Origin: DAIOXA01 sp050949165
Lineage (GTDB): Bacteria; Bacillota; Proteinivoracia; UBA4975
DNA length: 64,000 nt
Direction of reading: 5' to 3'
Assembly: GCA_050949165.1 (NCBI GenBank)
Contig: JBMNFF010000003.1
Span: 248,001 to 312,000 of the forward strand
Shown: positions 1 to 8,074 of the stretch, one piece after another
Layout of the letters: each line of letters opens with the position of its first letter
How positions within the stretch are numbered: position 1 is the stretch's first letter
Translations under genes and position numbers: made by a program
The notes under the pieces: generated by a model
The model's input: only the letters and a program-made list of their open reading frames with translations
The model's database searches: none
What the model was told of the DNA's origin: nothing

Positions 1-738
1 CGCCAACTCAAACCTGCTGCGGGCATGGAATACAAGACCCTGCCGGGCCACGGGGCCATGGCCACCATTGACGGGACAAATGTCTATGCCGTCAGTCCCA
101 CCTTCGCCCAGCGGGAGCTGGGCTTATCTCCCCGGCTGGCCGCATCGGGCAAGACCCAGGTTATTCTGGCCAAGGATTGCAAGGAACTGGCTCATTTGGA
201 GTTTCAGGACACCCTGCGGCCCGGGGCCAGGGAGATTATCAGACAACTGAAGGCCCTGAGCGCCAATCCGGTAATGCTTACCGGAGACAGCCAGGGCGTC
301 GCCGCCGAGATTGCCCGGGAGGCGGGAATCGCCGATTTTCACGCCCACCTGCTTCCCCAGGAAAAGCTGTCCAAAATAAAAGACCTCCGCTCCCAGGGCG
401 CCACCATGATGGTGGGAGACGGCATCAACGACGCCCCCGCCCTGGCGGCGGCAGATGTAGGGGTGGCCATGGGGGCTGCCGGCAGCGATACTGCCCTGGA
501 GTCGGCGGATATCGCCCTGATGGCCGATGATCTCAGTCAACTTCCCTTCCTGCTCCGGCTCAGCCGCAGGGCCCTGGCCACCATTCGCTTTAACATCTGG
601 TTTGCCGTCGCCGTCAAGCTTTTGGCCGTTGCCCTGGTCTTCCCCGGTTGGTTGACCCTCTGGTTGGCGATTATGGCCGACACCGGCGCCGCCGTCCTGG
701 TCACCCTGAACGGAATGAGGTTGCTGAAACTGAAATAA
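1..738 (+). CDS. Zn/Cd-type P1B ATPase, C-terminal part (5' end outside window)
   Basis: The reading frame is open from base 1, so the gene starts upstream; 245 C-terminal residues are visible. They cover the end of the nucleotide-binding domain, the TGDSQ motif, the phosphorylation-domain hinge MVGDGINDAP and the last two membrane helices. The helix pair carries a Lys (FAVAVK) followed by an Asp in the form ADTGA. In P1B-2 ATPases this Lys/Asp pair marks Zn, Cd or Pb specificity, rather than Cu. The protein would pump divalent heavy metal out of the cytoplasm. The DKTGT and metal-binding CPC segments lie outside the window, so the substrate is inferred from the C-terminal helices only. Confidence 0.9.
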   Translation, partial: RQLKPAAGMEYKTLPGHGAMATIDGTNVYAVSPTFAQRELGLSPRLAASGKTQVILAKDCKELAHLEFQDTLRPGAREIIRQLKALSANPVMLTGDSQGVAAEIAREAGIADFHAHLLPQEKLSKIKDLRSQGATMMVGDGINDAPALAAADVGVAMGAAGSDTALESADIALMADDLSQLPFLLRLSRRALATIRFNIWFAVAVKLLAVALVFPGWLTLWLAIMADTGAAVLVTLNGMRLLKLK

Positions 739-739
739 T

Positions 740-764
740 GAGAGGAGGCTCCGGGCCTCCTCTC
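740..764 (+). terminator. Stem-loop after the P-type ATPase
   Basis: A perfect 10-bp stem, GAGAGGAGGC pairing with GCCTCCTCTC around a 5-base loop, begins one base after the ATPase stop codon. No T-run follows on the + strand, so termination is plausible from position and stem strength but not certain. Confidence 0.4.
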
Positions 765-814
765 TGGCTAGAAAAAACCCTCCCCGCAAATACTAAGCGA
801 AGAGGAGGGTTCTT

Positions 815-1567
815 ATGGATTTAATTTCCCATGGCCTCTGGGGCGGCCTGGTGTTGGGGCGGAGGCGGAGTTTCTTGGGGGCGGCCCTCTTTGGCCTGCT
901 GCCCGATGTCCTGGCCTTCGCTCCCTACCTGGTCCTTCGAGCCGTCCGGGGCGGTTTGCCGGACGTTTTTGTCCATCCCCGGTCCTACCCCCAATGGGTG
1001 CTCCTGCTGTACAATTCCAGCCACAGCCTGGTGGCAGCGGGACTGATCTTTATCGTCCTTCGGCGCTGGCGTCCCCGGCTGGCCATTCCCTTTCTGGCCT
1101 GGCCCCTGCACATCCTCATGGACATACCCACCCACTCGGCCGACAATTTCCCGACAAAATTCCTCTTCCCCTTGAGCGGGTTCCATTTTGATGGGGTGCA
1201 CTGGCGCAGTCGCCATGTATTCCTGGCCAACTGGACGGCCGTTGTCCTGGCCTATGTAGGGTGGGCTGTCTATCGCAAGCTCAGAGAAACGACAGTCTCG
1301 GCGCCCTCAGGACCAAAGCTTTTCCAAACCCGAATATACCCAGCGGGGGATGCGCACGCACCAGCTGAGCAAATCCACATCGCAGAGGCGGGTGATTCCA
1401 AAGGCGCCGGCGGCCAGCAAACCCGCTTCGGTGTAGACCAGCTCGACCCTGCCTATGGCCAGCACCAGGAGGAGCACGGTGCAGAAAAAGGCGATATTGC
1501 TCCCCACCCCGGTCCAGGTCCAGTTCTCGGTAACCAGGGCGCCTGTGCAACTGGCCAGGAGGATTAG
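815..1567 (+). CDS. DUF457/YdjM-like membrane protein with antisense-overlapping tail
   Basis: The start ATG follows a good GAGGAGGG site. The first ~157 residues form a multi-pass membrane protein with His/Asp residues near helix ends (MDLISHGLWGG, NSSHS, HILMDIPTH), a pattern like the DUF457 (YdjM) group of putative membrane-bound metal-dependent hydrolases. From about position 1290 the composition changes to a polar, Pro/Gly/His-rich stretch that lies exactly antisense to the convergent gene ending at 1307. This suggests the original stop was lost and the ORF now reads through the neighbour's complement. Function is unknown; family membership rests on motif layout. Confidence 0.6.
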   Translation: MDLISHGLWGGLVLGRRRSFLGAALFGLLPDVLAFAPYLVLRAVRGGLPDVFVHPRSYPQWVLLLYNSSHSLVAAGLIFIVLRRWRPRLAIPFLAWPLHILMDIPTHSADNFPTKFLFPLSGFHFDGVHWRSRHVFLANWTAVVLAYVGWAVYRKLRETTVSAPSGPKLFQTRIYPAGDAHAPAEQIHIAEAGDSKGAGGQQTRFGVDQLDPAYGQHQEEHGAEKGDIAPHPGPGPVLGNQGACATGQED

Positions 1568-1840
1568 CCCCGCGGCGCCATAGAAGAGGGGCAGGAAGAT
1601 GGGTCTCAGCACAGCCACATAGACATAAAACATCAGGGGAATTCCCAGGCCCAGCAAGGTCAGCAGGGCGGGGTGCTGCCAGACCCGCAATATGTAATAT
1701 ACGCTAAGGCTTGCGGCGACGGTGACGGCGCCGGCACAGAAAAATTGGGGAACACACTGTTCTATGGCGCCCAGGCGCCATAAGATCAGCGCCGGCACCA
1801 AGCCAGCCAAGCCGGCGCTGAGGTCCTTCATCGACCTCAC
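1307..1840 (-). CDS. Hypothetical multi-pass membrane protein
   Basis: This encodes 177 residues that are strongly hydrophobic throughout, consistent with about five membrane helices (for example LLTLLGLGIPLMFYVYVAVL and IAFFCTVLLLVLAIG). The start is GTG at 1840, chosen because GGAGGAG lies five bases upstream; an in-frame ATG at 1831 is a weaker alternative. The last 261 bases overlap the tail of the convergent + strand gene. I do not recognise the family. Regular alternation of helices and short polar loops makes a real protein more likely than a shadow, because the opposite frame here is polar and low-complexity. Confidence 0.55.
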   Translation of the reverse strand: MRSMKDLSAGLAGLVPALILWRLGAIEQCVPQFFCAGAVTVAASLSVYYILRVWQHPALLTLLGLGIPLMFYVYVAVLRPIFLPLFYGAAGLILLASCTGALVTENWTWTGVGSNIAFFCTVLLLVLAIGRVELVYTEAGLLAAGAFGITRLCDVDLLSWCVRIPRWVYSGLEKLWS

Positions 1841-1878
1841 CCCCTCTCCTCCGACTTAGTTCGACAGGGTAAATAAAT

Positions 1879-2702
1879 TTACCTTTTCCCCTGTGGTATT
1901 TTGGTAATTTTGTGAAAAGGATTTAACCAAAAAGCCATCAGGAGGGCCGATGGAACTCCCTGGGCTGAATTCGATTCAGATATCCCCGGCTTTATCAGTT
2001 TAAACCCATTGCGCTCCAGCAGCCTCTTGGCCTCCGGGCCCTTGCCCTTTTCCACCTTCATTATGACCATGACCGTGTAGGCGAAGCGGCTTTGGGTGGA
2101 GATGATGGTCTCGATGCTGATGTCGTTTTTCTTCATCAGACCGGTAATATCCGCCAAGCGTCCCACCACATCGGGAACGGCAATCATGACCCGGTCGCCG
2201 CCCTTGGGTCCGTAACCGAAAGATTTCGTCAAACACCCGGAGGATGTCGCCCTTGGTGAGGACCCCCACCAACTGGTTATCGTCGTCGACCACCGGCAGG
2301 ATATCTACAGAATGGCGGAACATCAGGTAGGAAGCCTGCTCGATGGGTTCGTCGGCCTTAATGTACTACCACAACTTCTTCGTCGGGAAGGACCAGCTCG
2401 CTGACGGTGCGGCGATGGAGGAAATGTGCGATCCGGCGCTTGTCGGGCTCAATGGTCACCTTGGTGGAGGCAAAGGGGATGGGCATATCGGTATCGATAC
2501 CGGCCTCTTGGTTTTGTTGAGCGCAGCAGGCGCAGAACTCCCGCATAATAATCTTTTCGTCCACGACCCCGATGATTCTACCTTTATCTACAATGGGCAC
2601 ACCGTCAAATTGGTTGTCCTCCAAGATTTTCAGGACCTGGTACAGCGATACATCCGGCGTCACCGAAACCACTTTTTGAGTCATACGGTTCTTGACAAGC
2701 AT
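1879..2702 (-). pseudogene. CBS-CBS-ACT protein (AcuB-like) broken by two frameshifts
   Basis: Three consecutive segments in three frames join into one protein. The first (2702-2358) begins MLVKNRMTQKVVSVTPD and covers CBS domain 1. The second starts near 2355 with IKADEPIEQASYLMFR and carries CBS domain 2 (DILPVVDDDNQLVGVLTKGD). The third, from about 2230, has an ACT-like domain (VMIAVPDVVGRLADITGLMK). Shifts lie close to 2350-2358 and 2215-2240. The order matches AcuB-type CBS-ACT regulators, which sense adenylates and small metabolites. Either the gene is decaying or the assembly has two indels. The start is taken at 2702, not 2720, because MLVKNRMT is the usual CBS-domain opening. Confidence 0.75.
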
Positions 2703-2740
2703 TAATTGGAACCCCCTCATATATTATATATGGTATCATT

Positions 2741-2769
2741 ATTGTCCTATCAGGGCTGGACTTTGTCAA
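2741..2769 (-). promoter_or_regulatory. Sigma-A-type promoter for the CBS-ACT gene
   Basis: On the minus strand a perfect -35 TTGACA (2764-2769) is followed after 17 bases by GACAAT (2741-2746). It lies about 40 bases upstream of the CBS start and just after the terminator of the leftward operon. Confidence 0.5.
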
Positions 2770-2780
2770 CCCAAATTTAA

Positions 2781-2820
2781 TAATTAAAAAGAAGCCGATA
2801 AGGAAAATGCTATCGGCTTC
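2781..2820 (-). terminator. Intrinsic terminator of the leftward ureide operon
   Basis: On the minus strand GAAGCCGATA pairs with TATCGGCTTC around a 10-base loop and is followed by TTTTTAATTATT. It lies 10 bases after the stop of the last operon gene and probably ends the long transcript that runs leftward from the alcohol dehydrogenase gene. Confidence 0.9.
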
Positions 2821-2829
2821 TTGTTCTAA

Positions 2830-3456
2830 TTATCGCTTATTGAGCATTTTGTCAATTATTTTCTCTGCCCTTGCAGGATTAAATACCCCACAATGACACA
2901 TCCCGGCAAGTTTTTCCGCCGCTTGACTAGATGTTAAACGCCCTTTTTCCACTTTGGTGACCAAATCTTTGATTAAGGAAAATGCTACCATGCCATGACC
3001 GCACATTGTACTTATTTCCAGCACCTCATCCTCGGGAAGAAGCTCTGTCCGGCCAAAAATGCCCAGTGAATGTTCAACAGTGTGGGGTTCAATTCCCGCC
3101 TTGTGGCAGCATTCCCTGACCTGTTCAACTAGTCCTGATACAACTATTGAAGCTCCTAAATCAGCTTGGCGCAGTTCATTGAGAACTTCTGCGACAGTAT
3201 TCTCATCTGTAAAGACGGCATGAACTATTGAGTTATCCCTATACCCTTCTGCGATTGCCTCCATGCCGACTCCAAATTGGTTTCCAGTCTTCATGTCGCC
3301 AAAACTAACCGGGTTATATTTTAAGACAATGTCAGCAAACTGTTTAAATAGAGGGGCTGTACCCTTTGCGTTGACTGTCTGAGCGGTAATCGCAAAGACC
3401 ACATAATCATTAGCTAAGTTTTCCTGGGTTCCTTTCCGGTGCAATGTGTGTGTCAT
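2830..3456 (-). CDS. Unknown Cys/His-rich protein, last gene of the ureide operon
   Basis: This is a 208-residue protein that I do not recognise. The first half looks like a soluble alpha/beta domain. The second half carries clustered Cys and His residues: ECCH (116-118), MCGHGM (151-156) and MCHCG (186-190), with further His at 125 and 129. These could bind a metal or Fe-S centre. The ATG at 3456 follows AAGGAGG, and the gene starts two bases after the stop of the ferredoxin-like gene, so the two are almost certainly translated together. Inference: a partner of the ferredoxin-like protein in a redox step of ureide breakdown. Confidence 0.8.
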   Translation of the reverse strand: MTHTLHRKGTQENLANDYVVFAITAQTVNAKGTAPLFKQFADIVLKYNPVSFGDMKTGNQFGVGMEAIAEGYRDNSIVHAVFTDENTVAEVLNELRQADLGASIVVSGLVEQVRECCHKAGIEPHTVEHSLGIFGRTELLPEDEVLEISTMCGHGMVAFSLIKDLVTKVEKGRLTSSQAAEKLAGMCHCGVFNPARAEKIIDKMLNKR

Positions 3457-3458
3457 TT

Positions 3459-4178
3459 CTATTCCTCCTTAGCAAGAGGCCGTCCTAGGCCAACGTTTGT
3501 TTTGCCGTTAAGAGAGCATCTAAACCCAGCTTTATTAGCCAGCTCGACGGCGGGATTGCGGCCGTCCGGCTCAAGCCTACAAGCCAAATCAAGGCTGAAG
3601 ACAGTGCTGATTTCAGTGCTTACATCGCGTATTACTTCTAAGGCAGGGACAACCTTATCTTGCGGGAGGTCAAATTCAATTATAGCTGACAGAACTCGCT
3701 CATTTAGCACATCGTCTCTCAGTTTTCCAGTCGACTTATCTGTCATTAAACTTGTAACCGGATTATAAGGTTCAAAGTGGATTCCCAAGGGGGCTAGTGC
3801 CATTGCCACCTTTTCCACATCGGCAAAGGTAGTGCTTGTCCCTGGTCGCCCCATTTCAATTGCGATGCCAGCTTGTCCCCTCTTGAAACGTCCGGTTACT
3901 TCATTGGTCTTCATTTCTTCCGTTCCTCTGCCGGGAACACCGGTATCCGGATGACTGATTAAGGGATTGGAAAATTGATTGCGGATGGTTCTATACTCAT
4001 CTAACTCCTGCATCTGTAAGGAATCAGTAGGACAAACCTTAGCATTTCTGCAGATTTCACATTCGACGCACTTGTCTAAGTCAATTGTCACCGATTTGTC
4101 TTCTGCTACGTAAATAGCCTGGACTGGGCAATAGGGAATACATTTCCTGCACTTTATACAAGTATCTTTAATAATCAT
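3459..4178 (-). CDS. Ferredoxin-domain protein with unknown C-terminal domain
   Basis: Residues 1-55 form a two-cluster ferredoxin. The first motif is a normal C-x2-C-x2-C-x3-C (C7, C10, C13, C17). The second is C37, C40, C43 then C49 followed by Pro, with an unusually long five-residue last spacer. The remaining ~180 residues have no family that I recognise; they contain several Asp/Glu-rich segments and end NVGLGRPLAKEE. The RBS is GGAGGT. The gene is preceded by the cyclic amidohydrolase gene and followed by a Cys/His-rich gene. A likely role is electron delivery or acceptance for the neighbouring protein. The fusion of a ferredoxin to this C-terminal region is the notable point. Confidence 0.85.
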   Translation of the reverse strand: MIIKDTCIKCRKCIPYCPVQAIYVAEDKSVTIDLDKCVECEICRNAKVCPTDSLQMQELDEYRTIRNQFSNPLISHPDTGVPGRGTEEMKTNEVTGRFKRGQAGIAIEMGRPGTSTTFADVEKVAMALAPLGIHFEPYNPVTSLMTDKSTGKLRDDVLNERVLSAIIEFDLPQDKVVPALEVIRDVSTEISTVFSLDLACRLEPDGRNPAVELANKAGFRCSLNGKTNVGLGRPLAKEE

Positions 4179-4195
4179 ATTGATTACCTCCTACC

Positions 4196-5506
4196 CTAAA
4201 ATGTTTGAACCACACCTGATTTAATAACCTTGTATGGCCATGCCGTAAAAATTACATCTTTGTAGGGCGAATAATCTACTGCTGACGGAATTTCGTCTGG
4301 ATCAACTAGCCTTTTAATCCCCGTATCCATAATCACTGCATCAGCATCGCTACCAATTTGCAGTGTACCTTTCTGAGGGTATAGATTAAATAGCTTAGCG
4401 GATTCAGTGCTACTAATCCTAACAACGTCTTCCAGCCTTAGGCCACGTTTATGGACGCCCTCGGTGAAAAGGATCGGTAAGATGTAAGCATTGCCGGGGA
4501 GGCCAGCTAAGCCTTCCCAGAGATCTTGCTTGTTTTCCCGGCGCCAGGGGTTATGATCTGAACCCATAATTACTGGGCGGCCGGAAAGAATGGCTTCCCA
4601 TAACTTGTCCTGATCCTGCTGCTTTCTGATAGGAGGACTGACCTTACCCAAACTTCCCAGCCCAGAGTCTGTAGTCAGGGCAAGGTAGTGAGGGCAGGTT
4701 TCCAAGATTACATCATCCCCGGCTTCAACGATTAAGTCTGTGGCATCAGCAGAACTGACATGAGCAATGCACAGTTTGCATCCTACTTTTTTAGCCAGGT
4801 AAATTACCTTGGCTACAGCTTCCCCCTCAACAATTGCTGGGCGTGTAGCTTCCCATATTCCCATATCATGGCGGGATCCGTCATAAAATTTACCCATGTA
4901 GTAGTCAATCATCTCCGGGTTCTCCGCATGGACAATAGGCAGAGCATTGTACTGCTTTAGCTTACTGAATGCCTCTAGAAGTTGGCCGTCATCCAAGCTG
5001 CTAAGCCCACCCAGTTTTAGAGCCTCTTCACCTTTATACGGAAGAAAAATCTTGAAAGACCGCAATCCCAATTCAACATACTTGTCTATTTCAGAAAGGT
5101 GCAGGTCATTCATCAAGGAGCCATGATAGACCATATCAACCCTGCTATGCTCCTTAGCCATTCTAACCAGACCCGGCAGTACCGCACCCATGGATTCTTG
5201 AGAAAAAATATAGTTCACCACGCTGGTAATTCCGCCATACAGAGCAGATGCACTTTCAGACTTGTAATATTCTTCCCTACTAAATAAACGGGGCTGACCA
5301 GGACCGGGCATCTGACCGATGTGAGAATGGCTGTCGATGCCACCCGGCAACACATATCTACCCTGGGCATCGACTATCTTCTTAGCTGCCACATCTGAAT
5401 TGCGTCGGGCAAGGTTGACGATCTTCCCGTTCTTAACCCATATATCACCTTCATAAATCCCAAAGGACTCAACGATCTTGCCATTTTTGATTGCCAGGTC
5501 TATCAA
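4196..5506 (-). CDS. Cyclic amidohydrolase (dihydropyrimidinase/hydantoinase/allantoinase type)
   Basis: This is a 436-residue member of the amidohydrolase superfamily that opens cyclic amides or ureides. Metal ligands are recognisable: PGGIDSHSHIG (H60, H62), a Lys in SFKIFLPYKGE where the bridging carboxylated lysine sits, IVHAEN, CIAHVSS, and the catalytic Asp in MGSDHNPW. The length fits the family. The start codon is TTG at 5506, supported by GGAGGTGG seven bases upstream. It sits between an M42 peptidase gene and a ferredoxin-like gene in the ureide operon. The exact substrate (dihydropyrimidine, hydantoin, allantoin or another ring) cannot be read from the sequence. Confidence 0.9.
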   Translation of the reverse strand: MIDLAIKNGKIVESFGIYEGDIWVKNGKIVNLARRNSDVAAKKIVDAQGRYVLPGGIDSHSHIGQMPGPGQPRLFSREEYYKSESASALYGGITSVVNYIFSQESMGAVLPGLVRMAKEHSRVDMVYHGSLMNDLHLSEIDKYVELGLRSFKIFLPYKGEEALKLGGLSSLDDGQLLEAFSKLKQYNALPIVHAENPEMIDYYMGKFYDGSRHDMGIWEATRPAIVEGEAVAKVIYLAKKVGCKLCIAHVSSADATDLIVEAGDDVILETCPHYLALTTDSGLGSLGKVSPPIRKQQDQDKLWEAILSGRPVIMGSDHNPWRRENKQDLWEGLAGLPGNAYILPILFTEGVHKRGLRLEDVVRISSTESAKLFNLYPQKGTLQIGSDADAVIMDTGIKRLVDPDEIPSAVDYSPYKDVIFTAWPYKVIKSGVVQTF

Positions 5507-5526
5507 ATATATCCACCTCCAGATTC

Positions 5527-6612
5527 CTATTGTTCGTCATCAATAAATTCGAGGCGAATTCCCGACAGGTTATTGACTAAACTAGCCAAGAGAGATACCG
5601 CGTCCACAACATCATTAATATCCACTACTTCGCCAGGGGAATGAGCGTACCTCCGGGGAATTGAGACAAAACCCGTGGGAATCCCCCTGCCGCTGGTATG
5701 AATAGCCGCAGCATCAGTGGTCCAATAACCTACTTCAGCAGAGAGCTGAAGGTGTACTTTGGCTCTTTCAGCAGCTTCCTGTATCGCGGCTTTTACTGCA
5801 GGGTGAATAATAGTCCCCACATACGCGGTTTGCACGCCTTCAATTAATTGAAGAACTGGTCCATCACCGATAGCAAACTTATTTCGTCCAGGTTCAATAT
5901 CGTCGGCAGGAACAGTGTCCAACGCGACGGCAAAATTTGGCATGATCCCCGCGGCAACCATAGCCGCACCGCTCATATTTGTCTCTTCCCTTACTGAGAT
6001 CACAACATAGACGTCCCCAGCAGGTGTATCCTTCATTTCCCGCAATAACTCTAGCAAAATGGCGCAACCTACCCTGTCATCAATGGCTCGGCCGCATAAC
6101 CTATCGGAAATGCCAAGCTCTGTAAGTTCGCCGGCAAAGGAAACGGGGGAACCGATATCTATCCCAAGCCTCCGTACTTCTTCAGGAGAGGCAGCTCCAA
6201 CATCAATATGCAGCTGATTTATTGGTGTTACTTTACCCTGCTCACCGGGGAGCTCCAGGTGAGCAGGTTTTGCCCCAATCACTCCAGGGACTTCACCAAC
6301 CCAAACCTTGGTGGCGGGCAGCACAGTCTCACTGACAAAGCCGATTTTCCTCATCCGCAAAAGGCCATTGGGCAAAACTTCGTTTACCACGCCACCGACT
6401 TCGTCGGCATGAGCAACCAACATAACGCTTGGGCCTATTCCCAAACCATTCTTCTTGGCAACGACATTGCCAAATACATCTACACTAATCTCGTCGGCAT
6501 ATTTTGCTAACAATCGCTTCATTTCGCGGACCACCTGTTGCTCGTAACCCGAAACTCCACGAATTGAGCAGAGGTCCTTTAGCGTTTGAACCAGTCTCCC
6601 CTTATCTACCAT
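5527..6612 (-). CDS. M42 family metallo-aminopeptidase/deblocking peptidase
   Basis: This 361-residue protein has the M42 layout: metal ligand His in MLVAHADEVGG, the bridging Asp in CGRAIDDRVG, a Glu pair in SVREETNMSGA, AVALDTVPADD, and the terminal His in RRYAHSPGEVVD. Family members form tetrahedral (12-mer) dinuclear metal aminopeptidases. Here the gene starts directly at the stop of the DUF1116 gene and precedes the cyclic amidohydrolase, so it may hydrolyse an amide or N-acyl intermediate of the pathway instead of general peptides. That is inference from context. The usual EEVG segment is replaced by EETNMSG, a deviation near the catalytic Glu. Confidence 0.85.
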   Translation of the reverse strand: MVDKGRLVQTLKDLCSIRGVSGYEQQVVREMKRLLAKYADEISVDVFGNVVAKKNGLGIGPSVMLVAHADEVGGVVNEVLPNGLLRMRKIGFVSETVLPATKVWVGEVPGVIGAKPAHLELPGEQGKVTPINQLHIDVGAASPEEVRRLGIDIGSPVSFAGELTELGISDRLCGRAIDDRVGCAILLELLREMKDTPAGDVYVVISVREETNMSGAAMVAAGIMPNFAVALDTVPADDIEPGRNKFAIGDGPVLQLIEGVQTAYVGTIIHPAVKAAIQEAAERAKVHLQLSAEVGYWTTDAAAIHTSGRGIPTGFVSIPRRYAHSPGEVVDINDVVDAVSLLASLVNNLSGIRLEFIDDEQ

Positions 6613-8073
6613 TTAACTCTCCTCAATGGCAACCAAGTCATTGTCGGTATACTTTTCCCCGAAAGCGCGCAAAGCCTTTTCGAAGCAACCCTGGGGAGCT
6701 CGTACAATTCCTGCACCCACTAGTCCGTGGCCCGGCTCCTTATGGGCGATTCCAGTATTGATAATGGGAAGAATCCCTGTATCGGCGACTCTAACAATGT
6801 CTATCCCGGTAGGGGAACCGGCAAAAGAAAGACCCGGCAACCTGTAGTTATTGTTTTTGCCAAGAGTAATTTGGTACATTTCCCTGGTCATTGCCAAAGC
6901 ATCTTCTGGGGTCCCGCCAACAAACTGAACGATGGCCGGCGATGATCCCATAACAAAGGCTCCGATTCCCCCGGTTTCGGTAATTGCGCTATCCCCAATA
7001 TCCGGGTTTGCATCTTCTTCAGAATAACCTGGGAAGTACAGACCATGGGCAACTGAAGCAGTTTCGGTAAACCACTGGTTTCCCATTCCGCTTACCTGGA
7101 TTCCAACCTCTACTCCATTACGGGCCATTGCAGTAACCATTGAGCAGTAGGGAATGTCCTGAGCAGCGACCAAGCAAGCTTTGCAGGCGGCCATGGCCAG
7201 GTTAAGGAAGAAATGCTCGTGATCGCCTAAGAACTTAACAACCTGTCTTACTTTATTTTGAGGGAAGTCGCTGTCTACCAATACTGGCGTAGCAATTTTA
7301 AAGAATAAATTAGTGACGGCGATGTCCCTGTTATGACATTCATCACCCATCTGTAGAGCCTGGGCGATCATGTTCTTTAGATCGATACCGTCCAGTTTTT
7401 CAATAACAAGTTTCATGGCCGGTGCGAGGGTCTCTTGCATCCAGATTAAGCGCTCAATAACGTCCTTATCATATGCTCCAAACCTGAGGGTTCGACCCCA
7501 TCCTTCATTCATCGTTGAGAAGGCTAGATTGCCGAAGGTTTTATTTTTTACCACCCAAACAGGCATTGAGGGAGATATAACTCCCGCCATTGGCCCCACA
7601 GCATTTTTCGAATGACATGGCGCATATTTGATTTTTCCGGATCCTGCTAAGGCCACTGCTTCATCCGCGTTTTTTGCTCGCCCTTCGTAAATCAGGGCGC
7701 CAATAACCGCACCTTTCATGGGGCCGCACATATTCTCCCACTCAACAGGGGGGCCAGCGTGTAAAATGGTATTCTCGGTCATACCGGGTAGCACTTCTAA
7801 CGCTGGCTTGACGTCTACTAGTACCGGCTCAGATTCCAACATCCTTGACAGGGCGGTCTGATTAGCATGCTGGACCTTTTCAGCTACCGTCCCAGGTGTA
7901 GAATCAGGTAACAAAGTAGCAACAATCCTTGCTAATTCTGAGTTGCCCCATCCAGGTGGTTTCCAATCAATTAAGTGCATATCTGTGTGTTGTGCAATTG
8001 TTTCGCCAATACTTTTTAGCCCTAAATTCAGCACCTTGGGGCGGTTGGTCAGTACACCCTGGAATTTGCTCAT
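6613..8073 (-). CDS. DUF1116 protein (YlbE/YahG family; oxamate carbamoyltransferase subunit type)
   Basis: This 486-residue protein matches the DUF1116 family, which is constantly found beside FdrA; in E. coli the counterpart is YlbE. FdrA, YlbE and YlbF together with a carbamate kinase have been linked to oxamate carbamoyltransferase in allantoin use. Typical segments are MKGAVIGALIYEGRA, ITETGGIGAFVMGSSPAIVQF and SPTGIDIVRVADTGILPIINTG. The start is ATG 8073 (MSKFQGVLTN), one base after the FdrA stop with AAGGTGG upstream; a longer ORF reaches 8103 but would begin inside fdrA. It is cotranscribed with FdrA and the M42 gene. Confidence 0.88.
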   Translation of the reverse strand: MSKFQGVLTNRPKVLNLGLKSIGETIAQHTDMHLIDWKPPGWGNSELARIVATLLPDSTPGTVAEKVQHANQTALSRMLESEPVLVDVKPALEVLPGMTENTILHAGPPVEWENMCGPMKGAVIGALIYEGRAKNADEAVALAGSGKIKYAPCHSKNAVGPMAGVISPSMPVWVVKNKTFGNLAFSTMNEGWGRTLRFGAYDKDVIERLIWMQETLAPAMKLVIEKLDGIDLKNMIAQALQMGDECHNRDIAVTNLFFKIATPVLVDSDFPQNKVRQVVKFLGDHEHFFLNLAMAACKACLVAAQDIPYCSMVTAMARNGVEVGIQVSGMGNQWFTETASVAHGLYFPGYSEEDANPDIGDSAITETGGIGAFVMGSSPAIVQFVGGTPEDALAMTREMYQITLGKNNNYRLPGLSFAGSPTGIDIVRVADTGILPIINTGIAHKEPGHGLVGAGIVRAPQGCFEKALRAFGEKYTDNDLVAIEES

Positions 8074-8074
8074 A

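Noticed and set aside
2343..2705. + strand 120-codon ORF opposite the CBS gene
   Set aside because: Complement of a recognisable CBS domain.
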